In this document: positions 1 through 9,913 of the stretch, one piece after another
How the letters are laid out: the number at the start of each line of letters is the position of its first letter
How positions within the stretch are numbered: the first letter of the stretch is position 1
NCBI RefSeq assembly: GCF_900406815.1
Contig: NZ_OVCN01000003.1
Coordinates: 62,001-126,000 of the forward strand
Length of the DNA stretch: 64,000 bases
DNA from: Acinetobacter haemolyticus
Lineage (GTDB): Bacteria > Pseudomonadota > Gammaproteobacteria > Pseudomonadales > Moraxellaceae
Reading direction: 5' to 3'
Program-made: the position numbers and the translations under genes
The notes under the pieces: model-generated
The model's database searches: none
The model's input: the letters and a program-made list of their open reading frames with translations, nothing else
What the model was told of the DNA's origin: nothing

Positions 1-287
1 AATCAATTAGTGATTTTGAGTTCTTGCAATCGGCACTTGAAATGCGCGAACAACTCGATGAAGCCGCATCACCCGATCAACTTCGAACGTTAAAAATCGA
101 AGTACAGCAATGGATTGATGGCTTAATTCGAGAGTTTAAACTAGATTATGCCGACGAAGATTGGGCTGAAGCGCGCGATACCGTTCGTAAACTACGTTTT
201 TTCCAACGTGTAATGAATGATATTGATAAAGCTGAAGATCGCATGCTAGATGAAGAAGAAAGCTTTGATCTAGATGATGATTTTTAA
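1..287 (+). CDS. hscB: Fe-S cluster co-chaperone HscB, C-terminal part
   Basis: The reading frame is open from the first bases and stops at 285-287, so the 5' part, including the J domain with its HPD motif, lies outside the window. What remains is the C-terminal helical domain, starting at about SDFEFLQSALEMREQLDEA, which resembles the three-helix bundle HscB uses to bind the scaffold IscU. HscB brings IscU to the Hsp70-type chaperone HscA and stimulates its ATPase. The next gene, 38 bp downstream, is hscA, and fdx follows, the standard isc operon order. The end is acidic (DEEESFDLDDDF). Identification rests on the visible domain and the gene order. Confidence 0.9.
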   Translation, partial: SISDFEFLQSALEMREQLDEAASPDQLRTLKIEVQQWIDGLIREFKLDYADEDWAEARDTVRKLRFFQRVMNDIDKAEDRMLDEEESFDLDDDF

Positions 288-325
288 TCCGCTGTAACTG
301 ATTATTTTCAAGGGATATCTCACGC

Positions 326-2185
326 ATGGCACTTTTGCAAATTGCTGAACCTGGTCAATCAACCGCACCGCATCAACATCGTATTGCGATCGGTATCGAC
401 TTAGGGACAACCCACTCTTTAGTGGCGACAGTGCTATCGGGAAAACCGAAAGTTCTACAAGATGACAAAGACAGAGTATTATTACCATCTATTGTTCATT
501 ATGCGAAAAATTCAACCACGTTTGGTTATGAAGCCAAACCATTTATGTTGACTGACCCAAAAAATACGGTTGTCTCTGTAAAACGCTTTATGGGTCGTTC
601 GCAAGCTGATATTAAGTTTCAACATCCGTACACACTTGTCGGTGCGGAAAATGAAATGCCTGCTTTTGAAACTGCTGCTGGCCGAAAAACACCAGTTGAA
701 ATTTCAGCTGAAATTTTAAAACAACTGAAAGACCGTGCAGAAGCGAGTCTAAATAATCCCGTTAATGGTGCGGTGATTACTGTTCCAGCTTATTTTGATG
801 AGGCTCAACGTCAAGCAACACGTGACGCTGCACAACTTGCAGGCTTAAATGTTTTACGCTTGCTCAATGAGCCAACTGCTGCTGCAGTCGCTTATGGTCT
901 TGACCAAGAAAGCAATCTTAGTACTGATCGAAACTATGTGATTTATGATTTAGGGGGTGGTACATTTGACGTATCAATCCTACGTTTTTCACAAGGTGTT
1001 TTTGAAGTTTTAGCAACAGGTGGACATACTGCGTTAGGTGGTGATGACCTTGACCGCTTAATTGTAAAATGGGCAAAAAAACAGCTTGATATCACCACAT
1101 TAAGCGATGAAGAGTATGCTGTTTTTGTTGTTGCTGCTCGTCAAGCCAAAGAATATTTAACCGACCACGAATCTGCTGAATTAAAGTTATTAGATGATCG
1201 TTTAACTTTAGACCGTTCAACTTTTGAATCAATTATTCAAGTTGCGCTCGATAAAACTACAAGTGTTTGTAAACGCGTATTACGTGATGCAAAACTTGAA
1301 TTAGACGATATCGAACATGTTGTGTTGGTGGGTGGTTCTACTCGCTCTTACGCTGTTCAAAATTCAGTGCGTGAACTGTTCAAGCGTGAACCTCTATGTA
1401 CAATCAATCCAGATGAAGTCGTTGCGATTGGTGCATCTATTACAGCTAATCAATTGATTGGTAATAGTCAAGATGGTTCATTATTACTAGACGTGACCCC
1501 TCTCTCTCTTGGATTAGAGACAATGGGTGGTTTAGTTGAGCGTTTAATTTCTCGTAATACAGCTATTCCTGTTGCCCGTCGACAAGAATTTACCACCTAT
1601 CAAGATGGTCAAACTGCCATGTTGATTCATGTGGTACAAGGCGAGCGCGATTTGGTGGAGCATTGTCGCTCTTTAGGGCGTTTTGTATTACATGGCATTC
1701 CTCCAATGACTGCTGGTCAAGCTCGTATCGAAGTAACCTTCCAAGTGGATGCAGATGGTTTACTCACGGTATCTGCGAAAGAAACAACCTCAGGTGTGCA
1801 AGCGCAGATTGATATCAAACCTTCGTACGGTTTATCAACCGCGGATACTGAACGTTTGTTAGTAGAAGGCTTCCAGCATGCAGAAGAAGACAAAAATCTT
1901 CGTCATTTGCAAGAAACCAAAGTTGAAGCGCAACGTGAACTTGAAGCCTTAGAACAAGCATTAAAAGTAGATAAAGATTTACTTTCTCAGCAGCAAGCAC
2001 GTGATTTAATTCTTGCCGCCGAAGCGCTAAAAGCTCGTCTGAAAACAGATGAACTTGAAGCGATTGAACATGCTGTTCAGCAACTTAAAACTCACAGCGA
2101 TGCATTTGCTGCACTTCGCATGAACCGACATATTGACCATGCCTTAAAAGGTACAAAACTTGAAGATTGGTCAAACTCAAACTAA
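326..2185 (+). CDS. hscA: Fe-S assembly Hsp70 chaperone HscA
   Basis: A 619-residue Hsp70 of the HscA type. It uses ATP to release iron-sulfur clusters from IscU to apo-proteins in the cytoplasm. The nucleotide-binding domain begins at about residue 20 with the phosphate-1 motif [11 protein letters not shown], followed by the phosphate-2 motif [10 protein letters not shown] and the adenosine motif VVLVGGSTR near residue 330. The substrate-binding domain starts around residue 390 ([17 protein letters not shown]). The length fits HscA (about 616-620) and is shorter than DnaK; the N-terminal extension before the first strand is also HscA-like. It sits between hscB and fdx and is presumably co-transcribed with them. 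Confidence 0.96.
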   Translation: MALLQIAEPGQSTAPHQHRIAIGIDLGTTHSLVATVLSGKPKVLQDDKDRVLLPSIVHYAKNSTTFGYEAKPFMLTDPKNTVVSVKRFMGRSQADIKFQHPYTLVGAENEMPAFETAAGRKTPVEISAEILKQLKDRAEASLNNPVNGAVITVPAYFDEAQRQATRDAAQLAGLNVLRLLNEPTAAAVAYGLDQESNLSTDRNYVIYDLGGGTFDVSILRFSQGVFEVLATGGHTALGGDDLDRLIVKWAKKQLDITTLSDEEYAVFVVAARQAKEYLTDHESAELKLLDDRLTLDRSTFESIIQVALDKTTSVCKRVLRDAKLELDDIEHVVLVGGSTRSYAVQNSVRELFKREPLCTINPDEVVAIGASITANQLIGNSQDGSLLLDVTPLSLGLETMGGLVERLISRNTAIPVARRQEFTTYQDGQTAMLIHVVQGERDLVEHCRSLGRFVLHGIPPMTAGQARIEVTFQVDADGLLTVSAKETTSGVQAQIDIKPSYGLSTADTERLLVEGFQHAEEDKNLRHLQETKVEAQRELEALEQALKVDKDLLSQQQARDLILAAEALKARLKTDELEAIEHAVQQLKTHSDAFAALRMNRHIDHALKGTKLEDWSNSN

Positions 2186-2202
2186 AGGTATAGGTGATCA
2201 AT

Positions 2203-2541
2203 ATGCCACGTATTAAAGTTCTTCCTCATGCTCAATTTTGCCCTGAAGGTGCAGAATTTGAAGTAGAACAAGATGCCAATTTGTGCCAAAGCTTACTTAA
2301 GCAAGGCATTAAAATTGAACATGCATGCGATATGTCATGTGCTTGCACGACATGCCATGTAGTCGTTCGTAAAGGCTTTGATAGTCTCGAAGAAATGAAT
2401 GACGTTGAGGCTGACTTACTTGATCGCGCGTGGGGCTTAGAGCCAGACTCTCGCCTATCATGTCAAGTTGTGGTGGTTGACGAAGATCTAGAAATTGAAA
2501 TTCCTAAATACACCATCAACCATGCTTCTGAAAATCACTAA
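2203..2541 (+). CDS. fdx: ISC-type 2Fe-2S ferredoxin
   Basis: A 112-residue adrenodoxin-type [2Fe-2S] ferredoxin that donates electrons during iron-sulfur cluster assembly. Ligand cysteines are visible at residues 42, 48 and 51 (HACDMSCACTTCH) and in RLSCQ near residue 88. The additional Cys46, known from E. coli Fdx to matter for assembly, is also present. I start at the ATG at 2203, preceded by AGGTGA; a GTG at 2194 would add only three residues. The gene begins 17 bp after hscA and is the last of the operon, followed by a strong terminator. Confidence 0.95.
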   Translation: MPRIKVLPHAQFCPEGAEFEVEQDANLCQSLLKQGIKIEHACDMSCACTTCHVVVRKGFDSLEEMNDVEADLLDRAWGLEPDSRLSCQVVVVDEDLEIEIPKYTINHASENH

Positions 2542-2556
2542 ATGATTTTTTGAAAT

Positions 2557-2587
2557 AAAAAACCTCATTTATACAATGAGGTTTTTT
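2557..2587. terminator. terminator after fdx, bidirectional
   Basis: A-tract, then CCTCATT / AATGAGG stem with a short loop and a run of six T. It lies between the convergent fdx and cyclase genes and can serve both strands. Confidence 0.85.
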
Positions 2588-2601
2588 ATTATCACCCATA
2601 G

Positions 2602-4041
2602 TTAAGGTTTTATTTCATCATCCAAACTTAACCTTGGAACACCCTGTGCATTGGTGATTTTTTGTTGAGTCTTGATTCGATCAATCATGGTTTCCAAGAT
2701 TTCAACGAGCTCGGGATATTCATAATTTTGTACTTCTTCCAAATTCAATACGAGATGGAAGCCTTTATAATCGTAATCAAACCATTTTTGTGTGTCAGAT
2801 TTCTTACCCGTGAATTTTTCCATCACTTGCCACGTTTTAACTGGCCCTTGAATCCCTTTTAGATAAATCGGTACTTTCGGTACACACAAAAATTCATTTT
2901 TGATCAGTTGATGTGTGTCATCTGCAATTAAAATTTCATCAACTTCAGCAGCTGACTGCAAACGAGCCGCCAAGTTTACATCACGACCTACAATGGTATA
3001 AGCCATACGATGTGAAGCACCATAGTTACCCACGTGACAGTAACCTGTACTAATCCCCATCCGGATGTGCAATGCTGGATAACCCATTTTCTTCCATCGC
3101 TCACGTAGCAATTTCATTTGCTGACGCATCGCAATCGCCATTTCTACACAGGATTTTGCATCTTGCTCTGTTCCTTGTGAGTTCGGGTCACCAAAGAAGA
3201 TTAAAATTGCATCTCCCATGAATTTATCAACAGTGGCCTCATATTGCTTCGCAATCTCAGTCATATGACTTAAATAGTCATTGAGCAAGAATGCTAAATC
3301 ATCAGGAATCAGTGTTTCTGAAAGCTCGGTAAAGCCCTGGATATCAGAAAAGAAGATCGTTAGTTTTTTACGTTTATACTCAATTTTTGCTTCAGCCTCA
3401 CCACGCATAATGGATTGCCATAACTGAAGTGGTGCATAACGACTCAGTTGGTTTGCAAAAGCAATATAGCGTGTCATTTGATTATGATAATGCTGACGCT
3501 GTTGACCAAGAATATTAAGACGACGATGCTGGTAATAATTACCAATCACAATAAAAACCATTAACCCAAGCAAACTAACTACAGTCAGCTCTGGATTAGT
3601 AGGTTCAAAATATTGCTCGGCACCAAAGATAAAAAAAGTACTAAAGTAAAATGCAACTACGCCAATCAGTCCAATTAAACAAGCAACCATTAAAGGGATT
3701 TTATTGTTTAATCCAACATACAGTAAGGCGAATAAAATAACAAAAGTAGGTACTAAACTCAGATGCAAAGCAGCTAAAACAATCGCAACAATAATTGCCT
3801 CATTGGCAAAAAAGACATTTTTCTCAATTTGCTTATCGTATTTGTATTGCAGCCATTTTTCTAAGCGAGGACATAATAAAAAATAAACTAATAATAAAGG
3901 GAGGATGTAAAGTTGATAGTTAGCAGTTGATGAGGTAAATGTATAAATTACCAGAATAAGTGACAAAATCGAATATCCCATCAAACGATGGAAATATGCG
4001 AACTGTCTAGGTTCTTTATCAATCAACCTATCTAGCGGCAC
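2602..4041 (-). CDS. membrane class III adenylate/guanylate cyclase
   Basis: A 479-residue cyclase that should make cAMP (or cGMP) from the nucleotide triphosphate. About five to six membrane segments fill residues 20-170. A linker leads to a class III catalytic domain from about residue 225. Both metal-binding aspartates are visible: Asp233 in FFSDIQGFTEL and Asp277 in DKFMGDAIL, with the later RMGISTGYCHVGNYG segment. It starts with GTG behind a near-perfect AGGAGG at 6-nt spacing. A class III cyclase called CavA has been linked to cAMP signalling through Vfr in A. baumannii; this may be its orthologue, but I cannot confirm that. The cAMP receptor Crp/Vfr is encoded at 38172-38879. Substrate choice (ATP or GTP) is inferred. 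Confidence 0.88.
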   Translation of the reverse strand: MPLDRLIDKEPRQFAYFHRLMGYSILSLILVIYTFTSSTANYQLYILPLLLVYFLLCPRLEKWLQYKYDKQIEKNVFFANEAIIVAIVLAALHLSLVPTFVILFALLYVGLNNKIPLMVACLIGLIGVVAFYFSTFFIFGAEQYFEPTNPELTVVSLLGLMVFIVIGNYYQHRRLNILGQQRQHYHNQMTRYIAFANQLSRYAPLQLWQSIMRGEAEAKIEYKRKKLTIFFSDIQGFTELSETLIPDDLAFLLNDYLSHMTEIAKQYEATVDKFMGDAILIFFGDPNSQGTEQDAKSCVEMAIAMRQQMKLLRERWKKMGYPALHIRMGISTGYCHVGNYGASHRMAYTIVGRDVNLAARLQSAAEVDEILIADDTHQLIKNEFLCVPKVPIYLKGIQGPVKTWQVMEKFTGKKSDTQKWFDYDYKGFHLVLNLEEVQNYEYPELVEILETMIDRIKTQQKITNAQGVPRLSLDDEIKP

Positions 4042-4091
4042 TCTATCCTCCTTTCTTATTATAGAATACTGTTATTCTTCTATTTTTTGGA

Positions 4092-4526
4092 TCAGTCCAT
4101 GCGCCAATCAAACGGCATATCGCCTTGTCCACGTAATGCTAACATCAAAGTCTGGCGCATATGTGCTAATACATCGCTGTTGTACGGTACAGCTGCTGTT
4201 CCCCAAACTGGTTTAGGCCATGCCACGTCATTTTGATAACGCACAACATGATGAAAATGCAATTGAGGTACAACATTTCCTAAAGCGGCAACATTCATTT
4301 TATCCGCACGGAATACGCGAGAGAGCTGGCTCGATAACCAACTAGATTCACGTAAGAATTGTTCTTGATCTGCTTGGCTTAGCTCATAAAGTTCTGTAAC
4401 ACCCGGTACACGTGGTACAAGGATCAACCAAGGAAATTGCATATCATTCATTAAACGACATGTTGAAAGCGGGAAGTCGCCTACAAAAAATGTATCTTGA
4501 GCAAGTTGTGGATGCAAACTAAACAT
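4092..4526 (-). CDS. HIT-domain nucleotide hydrolase/transferase family protein
   Basis: A 144-residue histidine-triad family protein. The motif near residues 91-98 reads QLHFHHVVR, the QxHxH form of the triad used by a bacterial subgroup, with the middle histidine as expected nucleophile. HIT proteins hydrolyse or transfer nucleotidyl groups on adenylated or dinucleoside substrates; the substrate here is unknown. It lies upstream of the cyclase gene on the same strand with about 50 bp between them, so co-transcription is possible but the cyclase has its own strong ribosome site. No signal peptide; cytoplasmic. Confidence 0.85.
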   Translation of the reverse strand: MFSLHPQLAQDTFFVGDFPLSTCRLMNDMQFPWLILVPRVPGVTELYELSQADQEQFLRESSWLSSQLSRVFRADKMNVAALGNVVPQLHFHHVVRYQNDVAWPKPVWGTAAVPYNSDVLAHMRQTLMLALRGQGDMPFDWRMD

Positions 4527-4559
4527 ATCTTTATAAATGATGCAGAATAATGATGATCA

Positions 4560-4589
4560 ATACTATCACATCAGTTCTGATGTGAGTAT
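4560..4589. terminator. hairpin downstream of mfd, weak terminator candidate
   Basis: An inverted repeat with ATACT...CACATCAG paired to CTGATGTGAGTAT, loop TT and a two-base bulge. It lies between the end of mfd and the HIT gene on the minus strand. There is no clear T tract, so rho-independent function is uncertain. Confidence 0.4.
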
Positions 4590-4693
4590 TCTTCATCAGT
4601 CGTTTGATTACAAATAACAATGATTTTCCTCACTTATTATGGGAGGAATCATTGATATTTGACCTTTACTTAAAATAAAGCGTGTTTTTTAAA

Positions 4694-7600
4694 CTAAATA
4701 TTCAATTCATTGAGTAACTTATTCAACAAATCAACGATAAACTGGATGCGTTTATCATATTCTGCGAGTTGTACCGTTACTTTCAAACGCTGTCCACCTT
4801 CCATCCGATAATGAGTCGGATTTTTCTGCATAAGCTGAATGATGCTGATGGCTTGTACAGGCGTTTCTGGTGAAAATTCGATATACCCACCATTACTATT
4901 GATATCAATTTTAGTGATTCCTAACTGCTCTGCTCTTAATCGAATCTGATGCACACTGAATAACTGTTTTACAGGTTGCGGTGGAATACCAAAACGATCG
5001 ATCAACTCCATGCGAATATTATCAAGTTTTTCTTGGCTATCAGTGTTACTAATACGCTTGTAGAATAATAATCGCTGATGCACATCACCCAAATATTCAT
5101 CAGGTATCAATGCCGGCATATGTAAATTAATTTCAGCGGTTAATGACAATGGCGCATCAAAGTTTGGTGTTTTACCTTTTTGAATGGCTTTGGTCGCTTT
5201 CTCAAGCATTTCCATATATAAGCTATAACCAATTGCCTGCATCGAGCCACTTTGTTGCTCACCCAGTAACTCACCAGCCCCGCGAATTTCTAAATCCTCT
5301 GTTGCTAGCATAAAGCCCGCACCTAAGGTTGAAGCCCTCTGAATTGCATCTAGGCGTTTTTCCGCGTCACCTTTAAGGTGTTTGATTGATGGAACAAGTA
5401 AGTAAGCATAAGCTTGGTGATGTGAACGCCCTACACGACCACGTAGTTGGTGTAATTGTGCAAGTCCTAACTTGTCTGCACGTTCGATAATAATAGTATT
5501 GGCATTGGGTACGTCGATTCCTGTTTCAATGATCGTTGAGCAAACCAAAACATTATAGTCTTTGTGATAGAACTGCTGCATCACCTGCTCAAGTTCACGT
5601 TCTCGCATTTGTCCATGCGCAACTGCCACCCGTGCTTCTGGAACTAAATGACGAATATTTTCCGCGGCACGTTCAATCGTCTCGACTTCATTATGCAAGA
5701 AATAAACTTGCCCGCCACGTAAAAGCTCCCGCAGTATGGCCTCTTTGATTGAATCATCGGTATGTTCTTGCACAAAAGTTTTGACTGCTAAACGGCGTGC
5801 AGGTGGCGTTGCTATAATCGATAAATCACGCATACCAGAGAATGCCATGTTCAAGGTACGTGGAATAGGTGTCGCTGTTAAGGTCAGCATATCTACATCT
5901 GCACGCAAAGCCTTAATTCTTTCTTTGTCACGGACACCAAAGCGATGTTCCTCATCGACAATCATAAGGCCGAGATTATTAAATTGAATATTCTCTTGTA
6001 GAATTTTGTGGGTACCTACCACAATATCTACTTTGCCATCAGCCAAATCTTCTATAATTTTTAAATGCGTTTTATTGCTACCAAATCGTGAAAGAACCTC
6101 AATTCGTACTGCAGTATCCGCAAAGCGATCTTTAAATGACTCATAATGTTGCTGTGCAAGTAATGTGGTCGGCACTAATACCGCAACTTGCTTACCATTT
6201 TGTACCGCCACAAATGCTGCTCGCATCGCAACTTCTGTTTTACCAAAGCCCACATCACCACAAACTAAACGATCCATCGGTTTGGCAAGTTGCATATCAT
6301 GCAATGTTGCTTCAATCGCATTTGCCTGATCCAAAGTTTCCTCATAAGCAAAACCACTGGCAAATTGCATATATGCGATATGATCAAGTTCAAAAGCAAA
6401 TCCTGGTTTGGACTGACGACGCGCTTGGATATGTAATAATTCAGCAGCCACATCGTGGATCTGTTCGAGGGCTTTACGTTTTGCTTTACTCCACGCATCC
6501 GTTCCTAATTTATGTAATGGCGCAAGATCAGGATCACCTCCACTATAGCGACTGATTAAATGCAAATTGGTGACAGGTACATACACCTTAGCCGCATCAG
6601 CATAATCAAGTTGTAAAAACTCATGGTCTTGATTATCAATTTCTAAAGTGATTAATCCTGCATATCGTCCTACGCCATGATCAATATGAACCACCGGCGC
6701 GCCAATGCTCAGCTCAGTTAAACTTCGAATTAAAAACTCTTCAGAAACTTCTTGCTGACGTTTACGGCGACGCTGTACCACTCGATGTTCATACAACTGA
6801 TTTTCTGAAATGACAGATAACTGATCCATTAGCAGCAAACCACGATCTAAGGGTGCACTTGTAATCGCAACTTTGAGTTTATCTTTTTGGAATTGAGCAA
6901 AACTTTCGACAGTCTGGATTTCACCTAGAACAGATCGCAAAGCATCTTTTAAAGTTTCTCGTCGACCTGCACTTTCGGCAACCAATAAAACAGGGAAATT
7001 GATTTGATCAATATAATCTTTGACCGCCTGAAACGGTTGCTCTTTTTTGGGATCAACTGCAAGTTTTGGCGGTTGCTCAGAGGCAAGATTTAAAACACCA
7101 GATTTTGAATCTAAAGCATCAGGTGAAGCGATAATACGAGGTAATTGATTTAGTGCCTGCAGTACATGATTAGGCATTAAAAATAAATCTTCAGGCGGGA
7201 GAATTGGCTGATCAATGTTATGCCGACGATCTTCATAACGACGTACAACTTCTTTCCAAAAGTTGATTAACTCATCTTCAATCTCATTATTTGTAATGAC
7301 AATGCAATTCTTTGGTAAGTATGTTGTGAACATACTTTGTGCTTCCATCACCTTTTTATCAAAGAACAAAGGCAAATAGAATTCTAATCCTGGGGTTGCA
7401 ATTCCTTCGAGAACATCTTGATAAATGGGATTTTTCTTTGGGTTTGCGGTTGGAAAACTCTCTGCGTAACGATCTCTAAAAGTTGAGCGGCCTTCTTTGA
7501 GTGGAAACTCTTTGGCAGGTAAAACAGTAAAGTTTTTTAAAGACTCCGTCGTACGTTGGGTTTCTGGATCAAAGAATTTTAAGCTTTCAATTTCATCATC

Positions 7601-8155
7601 AAATAAATCTATGCGAATCGGTTGTTCCTGTCCCGAAGCAAAAATATCCATGATGCTACCGCGAACAGCAAACTCACCATGATCGTAAACGGTATCAACC
7701 AAACGATACCCTGCCTGCACGAGCTGTTTTTTCTGTGTTTCTAAATCAAGCTTTTGTCCAACTTTAATATCAAAGTGTTCGCCAACCACCCATGAATACG
7801 GTGCAACACGTTGAGCTAAGGTGCTCGCTGAAATCAACAAAATACCCTTTTGTGGCATATTGGATAAAATAGCCAAACGCTCTGAAACAATATCTTGATG
7901 AGGAGATAAACGGTCATAGGGCAAGATTTCCCAATCAGGGAAAATTGTTGGTTTGATGCCGTAAAATTCAAGCTCACTTTCCAGTTGAGCCAAATGCTGG
8001 TTATTCCTTGCCACAATGACATATAGATTTGAGCTTTGGGTCGCAATTTCTTTAAATAATAGTGCTGCCGACGATCCCAGTAATGAACCAATCCAACGCT
8101 TTTCGCCTGCTTTAAGTTGTTGTAGATTTAATTGAGAAATTTCTTGCTGAAACAT
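4694..8155 (-). CDS. mfd: transcription-repair coupling factor Mfd
   Basis: A 1153-residue ATP-dependent DNA translocase that removes RNA polymerase stalled at DNA damage and recruits UvrA. The order of domains fits Mfd: an N-terminal UvrB-like module, the RNA-polymerase-interacting CarD-like domain beginning at GAPVVHIDHGVGRYAGL, then RecG-like superfamily 2 motor motifs: Walker A GDVGFGKTE, Walker B DEEHRFG, TATPIPRT, and QLRGRVGR. The C-terminal TRCF domain is complete (DRFGIPPQPVKQL). Full length for the family. It appears to be a single-gene unit, with a terminator-like hairpin between it and the SDR gene upstream. Confidence 0.97.
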   Translation of the reverse strand: MFQQEISQLNLQQLKAGEKRWIGSLLGSSAALLFKEIATQSSNLYVIVARNNQHLAQLESELEFYGIKPTIFPDWEILPYDRLSPHQDIVSERLAILSNMPQKGILLISASTLAQRVAPYSWVVGEHFDIKVGQKLDLETQKKQLVQAGYRLVDTVYDHGEFAVRGSIMDIFASGQEQPIRIDLFDDEIESLKFFDPETQRTTESLKNFTVLPAKEFPLKEGRSTFRDRYAESFPTANPKKNPIYQDVLEGIATPGLEFYLPLFFDKKVMEAQSMFTTYLPKNCIVITNNEIEDELINFWKEVVRRYEDRRHNIDQPILPPEDLFLMPNHVLQALNQLPRIIASPDALDSKSGVLNLASEQPPKLAVDPKKEQPFQAVKDYIDQINFPVLLVAESAGRRETLKDALRSVLGEIQTVESFAQFQKDKLKVAITSAPLDRGLLLMDQLSVISENQLYEHRVVQRRRKRQQEVSEEFLIRSLTELSIGAPVVHIDHGVGRYAGLITLEIDNQDHEFLQLDYADAAKVYVPVTNLHLISRYSGGDPDLAPLHKLGTDAWSKAKRKALEQIHDVAAELLHIQARRQSKPGFAFELDHIAYMQFASGFAYEETLDQANAIEATLHDMQLAKPMDRLVCGDVGFGKTEVAMRAAFVAVQNGKQVAVLVPTTLLAQQHYESFKDRFADTAVRIEVLSRFGSNKTHLKIIEDLADGKVDIVVGTHKILQENIQFNNLGLMIVDEEHRFGVRDKERIKALRADVDMLTLTATPIPRTLNMAFSGMRDLSIIATPPARRLAVKTFVQEHTDDSIKEAILRELLRGGQVYFLHNEVETIERAAENIRHLVPEARVAVAHGQMRERELEQVMQQFYHKDYNVLVCSTIIETGIDVPNANTIIIERADKLGLAQLHQLRGRVGRSHHQAYAYLLVPSIKHLKGDAEKRLDAIQRASTLGAGFMLATEDLEIRGAGELLGEQQSGSMQAIGYSLYMEMLEKATKAIQKGKTPNFDAPLSLTAEINLHMPALIPDEYLGDVHQRLLFYKRISNTDSQEKLDNIRMELIDRFGIPPQPVKQLFSVHQIRLRAEQLGITKIDINSNGGYIEFSPETPVQAISIIQLMQKNPTHYRMEGGQRLKVTVQLAEYDKRIQFIVDLLNKLLNELNI

Positions 8156-8306
8156 AGAGAAAATCGTGCAATTTATAATGACAAGTGACTTATTTTAGCA
8201 TGATGTTTTTCGTAATGGAGTTAATCTAAAATATAAAACTTTCCCACAAACGCAAGATGACTGTCCAATAAACGGACTATTATTCTGACCTTAGTCCCCA
8301 AAAATC

Positions 8307-8338
8307 GGAGGTGATTGACAACAATTTTGTTCACCTCC
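8307..8338. terminator. terminator after the SDR gene, bidirectional
   Basis: GGAGGTGA / TCACCTCC stem extended by an inner GACAAC/TTGTTC pairing. On the minus strand it is followed by GATTTTT; on the plus strand by a long T-rich run at 8343-8351. Confidence 0.75.
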
Positions 8339-8353
8339 ATAGATTTTTTTATT

Positions 8354-9157
8354 TTATTTATTTTCTAATTTTCTTTCCAAGTTGCGATCCATCAAGCGAA
8401 ATAAAGGTCGTGTTAATTTCATCACCGTATCTGGTGCGGTATTAAGTAAGGCATTTGCGATGGCACCGCTGGTACTGGTAATCCGATATGGCCTTTGTTG
8501 TACTGCCTTAACCAACCAACCTGCTGCCGTAGAGGTATCTAACATCCGCATGTGTTTATAAATAGTTGTTTTAGATGACATAGGCGTTCTTACCATTGGG
8601 AAATATACAATACTCACGTCGATGCCTTGATCTCCCAACTCCATTTTAAGTGATCGAGAGAAAGATTCTAAAGCAGATTTACTAGCTAAATAAGCTGAAA
8701 ACAAAGGAATAGGAACTTGAGTAGACATCGTTGAGATATTAACGACATGCCCATTACGATTGGCTAAGAAATGAGGTAAAAAAGATAAGGTCAACCGCAC
8801 CGCAGCAAAATAGTTAATTTGCATAGTACGCTCATAATCATGAAGTCGATCCAATGCTTGAGTAATAGGACGACGTATAGAGCGAGCTGCATTGTTAATC
8901 AACACATCAACTTTTACATGTTCGGTAAGTATTTGCTCAACACACTGTTTCGCATTATCTTCCTGCGTAATATCGACAGGATAAATCCATGCTTGACCGC
9001 CTTGCTCATGAATAATGGTCTGCACACGTTCTAACTCTTCTGCACGGCGGGCAATCAAACAAACTTTGGCCCCCAATATTGCCAATTGAATTGCAGCCTG
9101 CTCTCCGATACCACTCGATGCGCCCGTAAGAACAATGGTTTTTCCTTTTAGCTTCAT
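8354..9157 (-). CDS. SDR oxidoreductase resembling acyl-CoA reductase Acr1
   Basis: A 267-residue classical short-chain dehydrogenase. The cofactor site is TGASSGIGE (residues 11-19), with NNAARSIRR after the central strand, catalytic Ser in the NISTMS region, and YLASK (Tyr and Lys) near residue 160. The segment LDRLHDYERTMQINYFAAVR closely follows the equivalent stretch of Acinetobacter Acr1, the SDR fatty acyl-CoA reductase of wax ester synthesis, as I remember it. A role in lipid or long-chain aldehyde metabolism is therefore likely, but the substrate is not proven. No N-terminal extension, unlike Acr1, which is about 295 residues. Monocistronic, with a terminator downstream. Confidence 0.82.
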   Translation of the reverse strand: MKLKGKTIVLTGASSGIGEQAAIQLAILGAKVCLIARRAEELERVQTIIHEQGGQAWIYPVDITQEDNAKQCVEQILTEHVKVDVLINNAARSIRRPITQALDRLHDYERTMQINYFAAVRLTLSFLPHFLANRNGHVVNISTMSTQVPIPLFSAYLASKSALESFSRSLKMELGDQGIDVSIVYFPMVRTPMSSKTTIYKHMRMLDTSTAAGWLVKAVQQRPYRITSTSGAIANALLNTAPDTVMKLTRPLFRLMDRNLERKLENK

Positions 9158-9387
9158 GTTATTTATCTTCCTATTTTATATATCTTCACTTTATATCTTC
9201 AATTTCAACTTTTTTTGACTCAAAAAACTTTTTTTCTTGCCCATACAATCAAATTTCAAGCAACAATTTAAAGTGAATTAAGCCTATTTTTTATAAAAAA
9301 TTCTATATAAGAGATACTCAATTTTTATTACCTTACGCTTTTTAAAAAGACGTATTAGAATTTATTTCAACCTATATCACTCTAAAA

Positions 9388-9422
9388 AAGCACTCTCTAA
9401 AAAGTCTAGAAAGTGCTTTTTC
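9388..9422. terminator. terminator after aceI
   Basis: AAAGCACT(TTCTAG)-type inverted repeat: AAAAGCACTCTCTA paired with TAGAAAGTGCTTTTT, with T runs on both strands. It separates the end of aceI from the SDR promoter region. The rest of 9158-9435 is very AT-rich and holds no recognisable gene. Confidence 0.75.
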
Positions 9423-9435
9423 TCATTCATCCCCA

Positions 9436-9864
9436 TCATGATGCAAATTTTGCATTTGGGAAGAAACGATTTTCTACAGTGTCATAACACCATTGGAAGA
9501 TAAAGGTATAAACCAAAATACATAAGGTTAAACCAATATCTAAAATAAATGCTTCAACGATCGTCATATTCATCATATAAGCAATCATTGGGACGGTAGC
9601 AATCAACAAACCACCTTCAAATCCAACTGCATGCAAAATACGCACTGGAATGGTTCTTTCCCAATTGTATTTATGCTCAATTTTTTCAAAGTAATTATTA
9701 AAAATCATGTTCCAAATTACTGAAACAACCGCCATAAACACACCTAAAGTTCCTGTTACTTCCATTGGCATGTCAAAAATAAAACTTAACGCAATTGCGA
9801 TGATGACCAATAAAATCACTTCATAGACAATCGCATGAATGAGTCTTCTTTTGGAAATCAACAT
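9436..9864 (-). CDS. aceI: PACE-family chlorhexidine/polyamine efflux pump AceI
   Basis: A 142-residue inner-membrane transporter with four predicted helices and the tandem BTP domains of the PACE family. PACE pumps use the proton gradient to expel chlorhexidine, other biocides and short-chain diamines. The start MLISKRRLIHAIVYE is nearly the same as in A. baumannii AceI and contains the proton-coupling Glu15. Other AceI-like segments are NYFEKIEHKYNWER, RILHAVGFEGGLL and FQWCYDTVENRFFP. The gene is transcribed divergently from the LysR regulator at 9953, which in A. baumannii (AceR) activates aceI. A ribosome site GAGAG lies before the ATG. Confidence 0.93.
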   Translation of the reverse strand: MLISKRRLIHAIVYEVILLVIIAIALSFIFDMPMEVTGTLGVFMAVVSVIWNMIFNNYFEKIEHKYNWERTIPVRILHAVGFEGGLLIATVPMIAYMMNMTIVEAFILDIGLTLCILVYTFIFQWCYDTVENRFFPNAKFAS

Positions 9865-9913
9865 TTCTATAACACTCTCTTGTTTGGATATTTGCCATTT
9901 TATTTTTATAATT

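Noticed and set aside
6136..6555. 139-codon open frame on the plus strand
   Set aside because: It lies wholly inside mfd on the opposite strand, has no domain or ribosome site, and mfd coding is unambiguous.
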